From NCBI GenBank assembly GCA_963971405.1, contig OZ020489.1:38659047-38723046 (forward strand): a stretch of 64,000 nt of DNA, in the 5' to 3' direction. The notes under the pieces are model-generated. The model was given only the letters and a program-made list of their open reading frames with translations. It was not told the origin of the DNA and did not search any database. This stretch comes from Psococerastis gibbosa (taxonomy: Eukaryota; Arthropoda; Insecta; Psocodea; Psocidae). Below are positions 11,357-23,900 of this stretch, piece after piece (the stretch's first letter is position 1; each line of letters starts with the position of its first letter). The translations under genes were made by a program, and so were the position numbers.

Positions 11357-12678
11357 AGGCGTATTTTGTTACATGAATGCGAATTTGCATTACTCGATTT
11401 GGTGCATTTTGTTACCAAAGTGGGCGGAGCGTATTAAATGTTCGATTCTTAATCCGGATTAGTGACCTGGATTAGTATTAAAAATTCAATAATATTCCAC
11501 CCGGCTCGGGAGGTAGATCAGATATCAGATTTTTTTTCCGTTAAGTTTTTTATTTTTGCCACGATTTTGGCTTACAAAAATTTGTTTACGGCCTAAACTG
11601 ACATCTTGGATTTGTGACGACTAACGTATTAAGGCCAAACCGGAGGGGGTCACGTGACTGGCCTGGAAATGACTTTGCAGGGGGTTTCTAATACACGTTT
11701 TAAACCGAAGGGGCATAGTAATAATCGATAGAACTAGTATACGCGTAGACATGCTTAAGCTATCCGGCCAAACTAAAATTACTATTACTATAGGTCTCAA
11801 ATTCGTGCATGAAGCATCATTTTTACGTGCCCCACAGGGAAGAAAACCCTCCAACTTTTGTAATTAAATGCATATGCCTGGAAATATGAACTTAATTTGA
11901 CTGTAAAGCGCTAGCAATAGGTAAAACTGCAATTTTTTTGAAATAAGGAACAGGTACGTGACGCGGGGCTTTGTTTATATAATGGATATTCAACCATCCC
12001 GTGGTTGAAGACCGTTATCAATATGGCTGCTAGTGTAGCCTGCACAAGCTAAGTACAGAGTTTTTGACCGGGTCCAGGTATCCGCTTTGCTAAGCTGCAA
12101 TGTATAAGACTTCGATATTTTTTGCGTTGGTACTTATCTCTGACAGTTGGCTTATAGTTAAAGGGTGCCTCGTAAGGCATATTATGGCTCCCGCCGCCCC
12201 AGTTCTATTATATTTCTATGTATTCAACGCTCAAGGTCACAAGTCTCCGGCTCGGCCTTTAAGGTTAATGTTATGCTGTCGGTGTGACTTTTTATAGGGT
12301 TTATTTATTATTTTTAATGTAACTGCAAAGGCTTTCGCGGCCGGAGTCAAGAATCAATAGAAACTGGGCGATATGAAAGTGAACTTCCATATTCAACTTT
12401 GAAATCGGCATCAGCCCAGATTCTACTGGTTCTTTATTTTTTTTTAGTTAGGGGTTTTAAGTTATTTTTAATAATGGGTGATGCTGATATCATTTATTTT
12501 TTCCAAATTTTGGATTGGCGCCTTTAATTAGAATTCATGTCTACTGCTTGAAATATAATATCATAATGTGCTCATTTTGTTACATTTTTCGCTTCTTTTC
12601 CTCCTGTTCCCTGATTGGTCCAATTTCTAATACGAATTTGTGTTCAAATTCAAAATATTCGTGTAACAAAATACGCCT
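11357..12678. mobile_element. 1.3-kb non-autonomous element with AGGCGTATTTTGTTACA ends
   Basis: AGGCGTATTTTGTTACATGAA at the left and its mirror (TTCGTGTAACAAAATACGCCT) at the right, with ATA on both sides. No transposase-like reading inside; only short chance ORFs. Just downstream of Nup58. The 3-bp duplication and GGCG tip recall the hairpin family, but the rest differs. Confidence 0.68.
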
Positions 12679-13186
12679 ATAGAGATATATATATTATATA
12701 TGAATGATACATGGATGTCGCTTGTTGATTTTTTTTTTTCTTCAGAAACCTAGTTCAATATTATCCTTTTGTTGTATATACTGGTTTGCAGGAAGGGAAA
12801 GTTGTTGACTATTACACAAATGAAAAAACTAGATAGGACACAAGTATACCAGAATATACGAGTATTTTGTGCACTATTGTAATTCAATTAATAATACTAT
12901 TATTTTTGACTGTCTCAAATTTACGGCGTTCTATTACATATTTTAACCAACGCATGTGTATCATAATCATATATACATTTTTGGATATTTGAATATGTAT
13001 GTGTATGTCCATTCAGTTTTTTTTATCTCTTAGCAGTTTCGTCTCAATTCCCCATATATTATTACAAATTTCGAAGGTGGGTTTCGAAATAATTATGATA
13101 AAGCGTATTCTATGCTAACTGTCATTGAACGGATTGCGGTATCCAATGTGCGACAAGAATTGCTGACATCTAACAGAAAAAGAAAG

Positions 13187-13460
13187 CAGTAGATATGAAG
13201 GTGCTTAAGAGGCGTGCTGTGCAAGAACGGCCTAACTGCAGGGTGCTTGACTGCTTGAGACGCATCTGTGCATCTACGGGCTAAAACGGTCTATCTCCAT
13301 CAATTTAATTGGGGTTTATACTAACAATAGTTAACCTTGAGATCAGTGATATGTTTTAAGCTAAGACACAGATAAGCACCATGGAGATAGACCGTTTTAG
13401 CACTCATCACTCTCCTTAATGTCAAAGATTGATACAGACAAGCACCCTTCATATCTACTG
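13187..13460. repeat. Imperfect inverted-repeat element
   Basis: Ends CAGTAGATATGAAGGTGCTT and its mirror, with a second mirrored block TAAAACGGTCTATCTCCAT closer to the centre. Intergenic, non-coding. Confidence 0.6.
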
Positions 13461-13916
13461 AAAGCTGATTCGCCCTTTGAATACTCTAATTAGTTCATTG
13501 AAATTTCGGAAACATAATATGTTGTACATGTTGCAATTATGTGGATAGAGATAATATTGTGTACATTCCTATCACCTTAAGTAGATTTTCGTATATTTGT
13601 AGCACATAGTATAGATCTAGTAATTAAGTAGACCATGCAGTTTAAGTAACTATCTGAAATGTATAATGCCGAATACGACACCATCTGAAACGTTTAATCT
13701 CATCTTCACATTAATATTGTATAATCAACTAATCAGGCTAGAGCTTAAGTAAAACAAACCGCCAAGGTGTTGCAAACTTAGCGTTACCAAAAGCCAACAG
13801 TGTACAGCAGTGCTTGATTGAATGTTTTGGACACAAGTATGTATCCATCAAGCTTTCCTATTATACGATTCAAATTCGATCAATTCGCCTGCTGGAATTA
13901 TCAAATTCCACTGACA

Positions 13917-14313
13917 CAATGGACAACTTTCCTATAGAATTAACTGCTCTGATTGAGTTGTCAATTCCCAATTATAATACCCATCATTAATGGAGAATCC
14001 TCGCGCTGGTCCCGCCATAAATAATTTTTGAATTTACAGCTACTTTAGTTGATAATATATACCCAAATGATAGACCAGTAGTTCAATAACAGTTATTCAT
14101 TTTAAAGTTTAACTACTTCATTATAATTTAAATGATCAATAAAACCAACTGCTATTTAGACGTAAAATGAATGAAAAAAAATAAATAGTGATACGATATG
14201 CCTCTCACCATAAGATAATCACAGGCTCGTTTTTTTGGAATTGACCACTCAATCAGAGTAGGCCATTTGGCCAAATTTCTTTTGTTTTATTTCTATAGGC
14301 AAGTTGTCTATTG
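13917..14313. repeat. MITE with CAATGGACAACTTTCCTATAG ends
   Basis: Left CAATGGACAACTTTCCTATA and right mirror (TATAGGCAAGTTGTCTATTG), plus mirrored CTGATTGAGT blocks. The left end also occurs alone at 11114-11138, directly after the Nup58 poly(A) signal. Confidence 0.65.
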
Positions 14314-14972
14314 AAATGAGAAGGTCATTTGTATTCCGCAAACTAATTCCGCACTGTTTTCCACGACATTCCCGCTTTCACAATGTAGCCTATCCTAAAC
14401 AACAGGACAAAACATTTCCTCCAGATTCAAAGGAATAGTCAGAGACCCCCTTTGAGATCCATATCCACAAGGCTTTTGTAGTAGATCAATAAAATGTACC
14501 GCATTAGCCATTAGAGAATATACAGTGCAACCCGTTAGACCAAAATCAACTTCGCTAACTTTGAATTGGTCTCCCTGATCCTTGGCCAGTAAATAATCCA
14601 TTAAAATAGGGGTCAACCTCGGAATTTTCTCAGAAATAGTAATGGCATTCTGTAACTAAAGCGGGGAGCTTGGCTCGTGTGCTTCCACGCTCTTTAATTT
14701 TCTGACGTTGGCGTAGTAAATCGATCCCTTGTGGTCACCATTGTAAGACCGGAGAGAGTCTCAAGCGTTATCTAAGATATATTGTTTAATAATTGGAATT
14801 CCTATTTTACTGGATCGAAGAAATAGTTTTTCCGTTGTATAGCTACAACGGCCCTTCGAAGGTTTCCGTGCTTATCTCTTAAAACATAAATCCACAACCA
14901 AATAAACATTATTGTCTTTTCTTCTAAATTAAAGCTACAAAAGGAATTGTCTATGAGTCAATAGGCTCAAAA
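14314..14972. other. Intergenic / Cyb5r 3' flank
   Basis: Probably holds the Cyb5r 3' UTR. TTTATT (AATAAA on minus) occurs at about 14286-14291. No gene or repeat recognised. Confidence 0.4.
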
Positions 14973-17900
14973 CTAATACGAGAAGCGTAGACTGGAGTCG
15001 TGGCCGAGACTGTCGAGGCTTGGGGTGCAGGCAAACTTGATCATGGGGGGAGGACCGCACATGAGGGTGAACGTGCCCTTAGAGGGAGGAAACAGATGCT
15101 CCTTGATCATTTCCGCGTTCACGAAGCCAGTGCTGTACTTCCAACCTAAAACCGAAAACAAATCATTAAGTTGTCGTTGATTGTTTCTATAATATAGAAT
15201 AGGCTACTTTATTTTGACTGACGCTCGTACTAGGCTTTCCTATTTATACGTTAGTCTATGGAAAACTTTGTGATGATCGAAATGTTAACGGATTTACACG
15301 TTTTGAGGTTCCAGCGGCCCGATCATGGCGATTATAATACCGGGGTTAATATAATACCCTGGTATTAAAAATGTAAAGATAACTTTACAATGGAAAGTGC
15401 TATTCAAAATTTGTTTGTTTACAGTTTAAATCCAAAGTGTAAGTTAATGCCAATCGCCATAATCGGCCCAGAACGAAAGAAGTGTTTTTTTAAAAAAATA
15501 CATTGTAGTATTATATGGTATATATAACACTGACATTAAATTAACTTTGGTTTAAGAGGATATGGAAAAAAACTGGGCTTGGCGGGATTCGAACCCACGA
15601 TCTACGCCTAACCGGGGCGTCGTCTTAACACCACAAGCACTGTGGTCCAGCGGTTAAGACAGGTTAGGCGTAGATCGTGGGTTCGAATCCCGCCAAGCCC
15701 AGTTTTTTCCATATCCTCAAATTTCGGTTACGTAAGAAGTGGTTTTTATGAAATTTCTGTCTGTCGATTTGTGGAACTACTCGATGGATTTTGATTAAAT
15801 TCGGCATGTAAGTCCACAAAAATCGAATCACGGAAGCATTTTTTTTCTCTTTAGGGGTAACTCGACAACCAAAACGTCAAAAAACGACAAAAACTATTTT
15901 AAAAAACTATTTCTATTCACATAGCCTACTGTATATCTTAGGCGGCGATTCCACCGGCGAATTTACTTCATTTGTGATTTGAGATTTTTGTTTGTTTTGT
16001 TTTAAGGAGACTATTATGTAGATACTTAACTTATCTATTACAAATTAAGTTATAATATGGTAGCAGACATCATTAATAAGTCTCTACCATATTATAACTT
16101 AATTTATAATAGTTAAGTAAGTGAAGTATCTGCATAATAGTCTCCTTAAAACAAAAAATCTCAAATCACAAATTAAGTAAATTCGCCGGTGGAATTGCCG
16201 CCTTAGTCCTAATTAATGTAAACAAAAACCCTTGTAAATAAACAGACAAATGATTTTTTTAAAAAAAGTAAGTTTTGTTTGTACAGCTGCTTTCAGCATT
16301 TCTGCTTTACGCAGCCTGGCGGGGGGAGTGAGCCTGTTTGTTAACTTGAGGCACCCTAAGGGCAGACTCCTTCATCTCAGGGAGAAGGGGAGTTGACTGA
16401 CAGAATGGACCTCATCATCATAGTGGATTCCGAACCACACTTGGGGAGCATAGTAAAGTCACACGATTAGTTCGGAGGTGACCAGAGCTCGATACACATA
16501 GCGATTAGTAATGAAATGAAAAACGACTATTGAAAATTGACCAAAGGCGAATTTACCTTATTCTTGGGGTTAAAATGTAAACAAAACAGTTTTGAATAGC
16601 ACTTTCCATTATAAAATGCCATTTTGACAATACTAGAATTCATGGTAAAAGGGTTTACCTATGCATTTTCAATTAAGTTACATACTGTAATAAATAAAAT
16701 AAATTAATGTTTATTTTTGTCACTTGCACCTCTTGGCCTCTATGCGCTTTATATGAAATAGACACATTTCTATTGGATTCTGGCCCATAAAGGCATTCTG
16801 AGTATTACGATAATTTCATACCTTCATTGGCTGTGTCGATTGTGTACCAAAGCTTGACCTGGTCCTTGTGAATGCTCTGCGTCTCCTCGAGTTCCTCCCG
16901 CACTAAAATATCTCTTTCAGTCTGGTTGGCATACAGCAGAGCCAGCTGCGTGTTGTCACCGGGAGTATTGCTGATGTGCCGCATTAGTTGCAGCATCGGG
17001 GTAATGCCGCTGCCACCTGAGAACGAAGAGAAACAAAAAAATAACTTCCAAATATAGAATTCCGGCATACCTGCTATGATTATAACATTTCGATATGACA
17101 TCATTGTCAAATGCAGTTGGTTGGTCCTAAAACAATCCGACGAAATTTTTTACGGAAGAACTGTATTGCTTTCAGTGTCTTACTTTTGTTGTTCTGCCCT
17201 GCCTTGTTTTTTTGGCGAAATATTTGTCATGTCAAGACGCCAATAGTTGCCTGCATCTTATCTCTCACAACTGTACTTTTTCACGAGTTTATAGGCTGAA
17301 TTTCGTGTGTTATTAAACTTTGTGATCCATAAGTTAATATTTTGTAAACAAAGTAGGTGTGGATATTTTTACGATAACTAATTTCACTAGTTCCTCTTTT
17401 CACAGATATGGAAATGTGAAAAAACGCTTCCGTAGTAAATTTGCACTATTGCTCTAGAAAAGCGCGATAAAGTACATATTTTATAATATAGTCATTACGG
17501 GAAATAGTCTGGTTTTTTAAAACCTTGTATTTTTACGAATTTTTCAGAATCTTTGCGGTTGGGAAATCAATTTCAAATACCCTGGCCTGCTTTGTCTTCA
17601 AAATACTTGGAAATGTCTCCCTTAAGCTGTGATAGCACATTTTTAAGCCATTTCTTATTTCATTATTATTCCTCATTGTCTGCCTTAAATGTAGGGGAGC
17701 GCTGTCAACTCCCTCTAGATAAATTTTCATACCTATAAAGTAAAACAAACACAAGCACATTCATAGACGTTCAATGAACTTTCACAGCTGTCACTTCAAG
17801 GTAAAAGAAAGTAAATTATTTGAAACACTGCCAATGACGCATGCAGCAATGTGTATTTTTACATTCTATTCTTTTTCTTTGTGAAATTCAATAAGCAATC

Positions 17901-20900
17901 TAGCTTTGCTTCCAAAATCATCATCGGCAACAATCAGCTCCAGTTGCACGGGAGTGTTATAGTGATTTGAGCGCCTCCTTCACTCGCCCTGTTTCTCCAC
18001 CTGGGAAAAGGACCCCTTCACTTTTGTCAAATACTATAAGAGTGACATGACAATCGACTTCTGGAGATCTGAATAAGCGGGCGCGCCCGGCGTAGCTTTG
18101 TAGACATGTAGTAGCCTTGAATGTATCATATTATATCTACATTCAATGCTAGTAGTCAGTTAAAGTCGCGACACACGCACTCAATATTTTGTTAATTTTT
18201 TTTTTCATTTAGGGCGCGAGGCCACGTTTGTGGCATATCCGCAAAGTCTACTAAATTGTTATAGTAATTATATCATTGCTAGTTCAGTGTGCTGGAGAAA
18301 AGTTCAATGTGAGATGAAATAGCTAGTGTCGTCTCCCAGGAGTATTTTTTTTTTGGTAATTATTCAGCATTTCCCGTGGTACCAGTTCTACTCTTCTGAG
18401 ATCGTCCTCAATCTCGTTCCTGTATCTCTTCCTTGGTCTTCCTCTTCTTCGTGATCCCTCTATTTCTTTCTCTAGCCATTTCCTCGCCCACCTGGTGTTA
18501 TCCATTCGCTTTACTTGTCTGAACCATTACAGTCTCTTTCGCGGTATCCTCCCCACCAATGATTCTTTCACCCCGAACTCTCTTCTCATCACTTCATATC
18601 TATTTCTATCCCTTCTTGTTCTCAGACGGGAGTCTATTGACCATTAGAATTAAATGGAACGCCTCCATGCAAGTTTGACTATGAAGCAAAGTATTTTCCC
18701 GCCTTCCATAACATCGTCATGCCATCTTATAGATGACTAGCAATGGTAGTCTACCATCAACATTTCTTGTGAGATTAGATTTTCTACTAAAAAGGAACAG
18801 AGGGTTGTCCGATTTGCCTTGACCTCTGACGGCAGAAATATCCAAAATTTTTGCATACAAAGAGTACAAAGTAAAATAACTGACCTGAGTTACTTTGACA
18901 AAATTAATTAATATCTCGATCCACTTTCCTACGGGGTGTACACTCTTTAGGCGGGGATTCCACCGACCGGCTAGGGCTAAATACAAAAACGGTGATGTGG
19001 TAACAGACATTCAAGACTTAGGCGGGGTTTCCACCGACCTCGCATTGCAGAATGCAAATGACATTGACGGAAATGTTTGTTTTCCTCTATTCCATAGTTA
19101 AAATTGATCGATGATCGTACAGTAAAATCACAAACAAACTAAAATTAAAAAATGGCGTCATGGGATATGTTAAGACATTTTAATAGATTTCTATAAAAAG
19201 AAATATTCTAATTTCCGTCAATGTCATTTGCATTCTGCAATGCGAGGTCGGTGGAATCCCCGCCTAAGTCTTGAATGTCTGCTACCACGTCACCGTTTTT
19301 GTATTTAGCCCTAGCAAGTCGGTGGAATCCCCGCCTAAAGACTTTACGAGGAATTAACCAGCCCAACTGTGTTTCCACGTGCTAGTTATCATATAACACT
19401 TGGAGGTACGGAGCACCTATTTAACTTTGTAGAAAGCCTCTATTGGATGGATTTGGTGCAGTGGTCAGCATTCCACCCCGGCAAGGTCAAGACTCTGGTT
19501 TGAATCCTGTTTCCGTCCATTTTTCCAGTCTAATTTTTATGAAGTCTTCAAGAGGAGGCCGTACACATTGGCCACCCCTGAATCAGGTTGGTTTATATTT
19601 TTTACTTAAGTTAACACTTAAATTTATAAAGATTTGGTCGACTCAATAGCTAGAGGACTATTTCATACACCCTATTATAAGGTGTTTTTCATTTTTGTTG
19701 GTATAATTTTCCCATGAATTTGATAATTCGGTAAATTGCTGTCGTTTATCAGTTTAGACCAAAACTAAATAAATCGTCGTAGTACTATGCATGGAATAGT
19801 CCTCTATCAATTGAGTAGACCAAATCTATGTAACTTGAAGTATTAACTAAAATAAAAATATAAACCAACCTATTTTAGGGTGAATCAGGGGGGGGGGGGC
19901 AATGTGTACAGCCAGCTTCCTCTTAAAAGACTATTCTTAGATTTTCGTAGCCGTGAATCATATAGCAATAAAAACCTCGCACTTACCAGCAATCATGTTT
20001 ACTTTAGAAGCCGTAATAATAGTGGGCGGTTCGTTACGAAGGTTCTTAATCGAAAACTTTCCATTCCCGAGATACTGTAGCTTGCCAGACGGTCCACGGA
20101 CATCGATGGTGTCACCAAGTTTAAGACTTTCCAGATGCTGCGTCATTTTTCCACCTTCAGGGAACTTCGGATGAGTATTTTTGAAATAAACCTAAAATAA
20201 TATGAAGGCTAGGCACAAACATTTTTAAAGCGTTTATAAACCGGATATATCCGATTCGCATTCGTTTCTTTTTTTATACATAAAGTCGTATATGACAATA
20301 CATATCGATCATACTTTGACGGTGTAAGTCGTATGTGTGTAACCGTCACTAACATTGATTGGCCACAGACACGGAACTCCCCCCAGCCATTTGTTATGCC
20401 AACAAGTTCCGTAACTGAGGCCAATCGGTGTTAGTTTTCTTTCTTTCCTTTTTAGCTAGGCGCTCTGCCCATTTTGGGCTTCCGCGCTCATGTTGTTATT
20501 GCCAGACTCCAACCCTTCTCAGAGTGTTCCGAAGAGGGGGGTTGACGTTAGGAATTTTATGACGAGTGATGTGACACTCGTCATTTCCGAGCAGACCTAG
20601 ACCGGTTGTGTTCCTTGTTGACTCACAGGCAGCGATCACAACCGCATGCACCAACTCTACTACAGAATGTTTCAGGTCGATAGAATGTAGGGGAGTTCTA
20701 GCCAGTTAAAAATCTTCAGGATGGACAGTTGCTGTCCAATGGATACCGAGCCACGTGGGAATAGCCGGAAACGAAAAAGCAGATTTGCTAGCTACGATAG
20801 CCACAAGTGCAGCGAATTCGGCAGTTCCTCTAACACTAAATAGTGCGAAGCAGGTTATTAACAGCGCAATAACTACAAGACATAAGAAAGCTCTATCAAC

Positions 20901-23900
20901 CAGCGCAACAGGACAGCCATGGGAAACTTTGGTAAAAATTCCCTTACCACAAGACCTACCAAGAGCCACTTCTGTCACCCGTTTTCGCTGCATAACTGGC
21001 CACGACTACCTGCAGGCTCACCTGTTTCGCCTAGGCCTGGCTGCTTCAGACCAACGCCCACTCTGCCTCAGCGGACGTATGGATGCTGCCCACCTTCTAA
21101 CATGCCAAGCAATCCAGAGCCCAAACAAAGACATCTCATCACTTTACTGGCAGGCGCGGCACCAGATGGCGGTAACGCCAAGAGTGGGCGTTGGATAAAG
21201 TAAAATAAGTATTTCCGAGCAGGTGTTGCAGAGTGAGCGGGAGCGGCAGAAGGGCTCTGGGGCCAGCGTAACTCGGGCAGGCCAGTATGATGTGCCCCAC
21301 CGACAGAGGGACGTACAATACTGGTAGTTCGGAGGCGGTTCACCTGCCATAAGGTGGCCGTGGGTAAGTCTGGAGTGGCCCAGACGCATGCGCGAGAGCA
21401 GTATCTCCTCTCGTCTGTAAGGGTGGCTGGCTGTTGCCCACCACCCCAGACGGGGCTTAATGTCTCGTAGCTTGTTGTAAGCATGCGATGGACCACTCCA
21501 ATCATCCAATCCAATCGCTGTTAGTGACGGTCAAGACATGTAAGGCGGGGATTCCAATGACCTCGTTTTGCAGAATGCACATGACATTGATGTGGTAGCA
21601 GACATTAAAGACTTATTAATGGTCTGTGTATATGGACTCAGAATGTCACCGGTAAGGTTGATGTTTCTATTCCCACGCTTGCTGCATTTCCTGGCTACAT
21701 GTTGTGTATATCGAAATGTAGGGGTGCATTTCTCCTAATTTAACGGATATATTAGCCGGTTGTACGATCAATATTTCCTGTGAAAATCGACTTTGTACAA
21801 TAAACGCGAAGTAGGGTACTCCGACTTGCTCTAAATGCATTTTATTGCACGAGGATTTCCATTCGGACTAATATTTAAGGCAGGGTTGAGGACAGACATC
21901 TAAATCTTCATTTAAATTCAATGACAATGGGGAAGGTCAACACTATTAATTCAAGTACTTGGTCATTGACCCTTACAAATGCATAATAAATCTGCCCTCC
22001 AATGAATCAGAAGTCAAGGCTATATTACAAACAACAGTAACACTGCTATGAGTTCACAGTAATTACCGTTACTTCATCAGTCAGGACATGTAGAGTAGTG
22101 GTAGGGCCTCCGACCTTCACCAGAAAGGTTATTGGTACGAGTTCCACGTTTGCTACATTTTCTGGCCATGCTTTGGAGGACATGTAAAGCCGGGTTCCTA
22201 GTTAAGTGCAAGGGGGGGCTTTATAGCTATAACTCCGCTAGGGTTACTCGGTAATAGAACCAGAAGTAATTATTTTATTTATTTGTTTACTTTTGTTTGC
22301 CTGTGGGCTATTATTCTTATCTTATTAGGGGAGAGGAAAGGCATATAGGCCTAGACTACAAGTTCTATATCTTCTAAAATAGCTTACCAGAAAATGCATC
22401 TAATTTGTAAACTAAACTTCTAAAAAGTGAAGATTAGAAGACAGTGAGGCAGCGAGGAGCCTGCAATAGTGTGCTCACGCAAAGAGAATGGATAATTGCA
22501 GGATGTGTTTTTGGAACCACACCGAATTTCACGGGAAACATAGATTTTAGCCAGCTGTCACATCCTTTAGAAGACATACTCCTCTACATTCCGAAATAAC
22601 ATGTTGCCGTCACTAATCACCAACACCAATTGACCACCGTTTTTTTAACTTCTTCCACCCGACACCTTCCCTGTACGTTATTTTTTTTACAAGCAGGTTC
22701 AATAATTGTGACAAATCGGTCTAAGAGAATGTAGAATGTCAGAATGTAGGGGACCATTTTTCTAAAAGATACGATGTTTTGGCATTAACTCATTAGATGT
22801 TTGGAATTGTAAGGCGTTGTATCTTAATTGCATTTTTAAACAGCTGCGTAAGAGAAGCATTCGGCGATTAAATAAAAATTAGAGTCTCAGCTCACCTTGA
22901 CAATTAAATCCATAAATCCTTTATCGTCATCACTAGAAGTTGGCGTGTAGCTTCGTATCACGAGTTCGTCGTTGATTTTAGCACTGAGATTAATATGTTG
23001 CCCAATAGGGAGTCCCAGCACATGTTCATCGCTGGGCAGCTTAAATCTACAATTTAAAACTCAAGTGAGCAGTTTATCCCGTCTTTTTTTTCAATTTGTC
23101 ACTCCGAACATGTGGGCACTAGCGTCAAGGGCATTTCTGAGACATCAGGCAGTCGGCATCACCTGAGCTGGAAGCCCTGTACTAAGAAGTGAAGAAGTGA
23201 AGTTTATCCCTGTCTGTTAGGCGGCTATTCCACCGACGTCGTTTTTCATTGTGCATGTGCATGACGTGGTAGCAGGCATCATTAATAAGTCTCTGCAATA
23301 TTTTAAAGAGACTATAATTTAGATACTTAACTTATCTATTATAAATTAAGTTATAATATGGTAGACTTATTAATGTATTAATGATGTCTGCTACCACGTC
23401 ATGCACAATGAAAAACGACGTCGGTGGAATAGCCGCCTTAGGCTAATGACGGGTAGCCTTTCTGAAGTAATAAAGACTTGTAACGGTGAATTAGAGGGCA
23501 ATTCCCAGACAAGACGACTTCATAAGATAGAGAGAGGGGCTGTAAGATATGATTAGGGTAAGTGTGTTGATATATTAGTCATGTCCTTTTATTTCGTTCA
23601 ACCTCCACCATGGTCAATTAAACCATAACAAGTAAGATCGCGCCATTAGAAACATTTTCAAACGAACATACCTGTATCTTCGGGTGTCATGGCTAATTTC
23701 TAACTTGTCAACTAATGGCAATACATATTTCACTGTAGGATCTGCTAGAGTTTTTGGGTTGGATTTTTGGCTGGATGCCTTTCGCTTGGTCAAGAAGTAT
23801 CCTATAGTAGCTGCCAATATAATGACAACTACTCCAATCTCTATAATTGGTAACGCCTGAAAAAATAAATAGTGCAGTTATATGATAGGCCGACTCGTAT

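Larger units (their letters stand above)
15238..15890 (+). repeat. TTTGTGATG-type repeat split by a MITE and two SINEs
   Basis: Pieces 15238-15317, 15473-15500 and 15726-15890 follow the order of the 57-kb copy (AACTTTGTGATG, GATTTACACGTTTTGAGG, GTGGTTTTTATGAAATTTCTG). Confidence 0.6.

Noticed and set aside
12100-12297. 65-codon ORF inside the 1.3-kb TIR element
   Set aside because: Not similar to any transposase I know; chance.
14395-14616. 73-codon minus-strand ORF downstream of Cyb5r
   Set aside because: No family features; probably lies in the Cyb5r 3' UTR and is of chance length.
15640-15705. Functional tRNA gene
   Set aside because: A and B boxes are present, but the acceptor stem is not, and the sequence recurs as a SINE with a body and tail.
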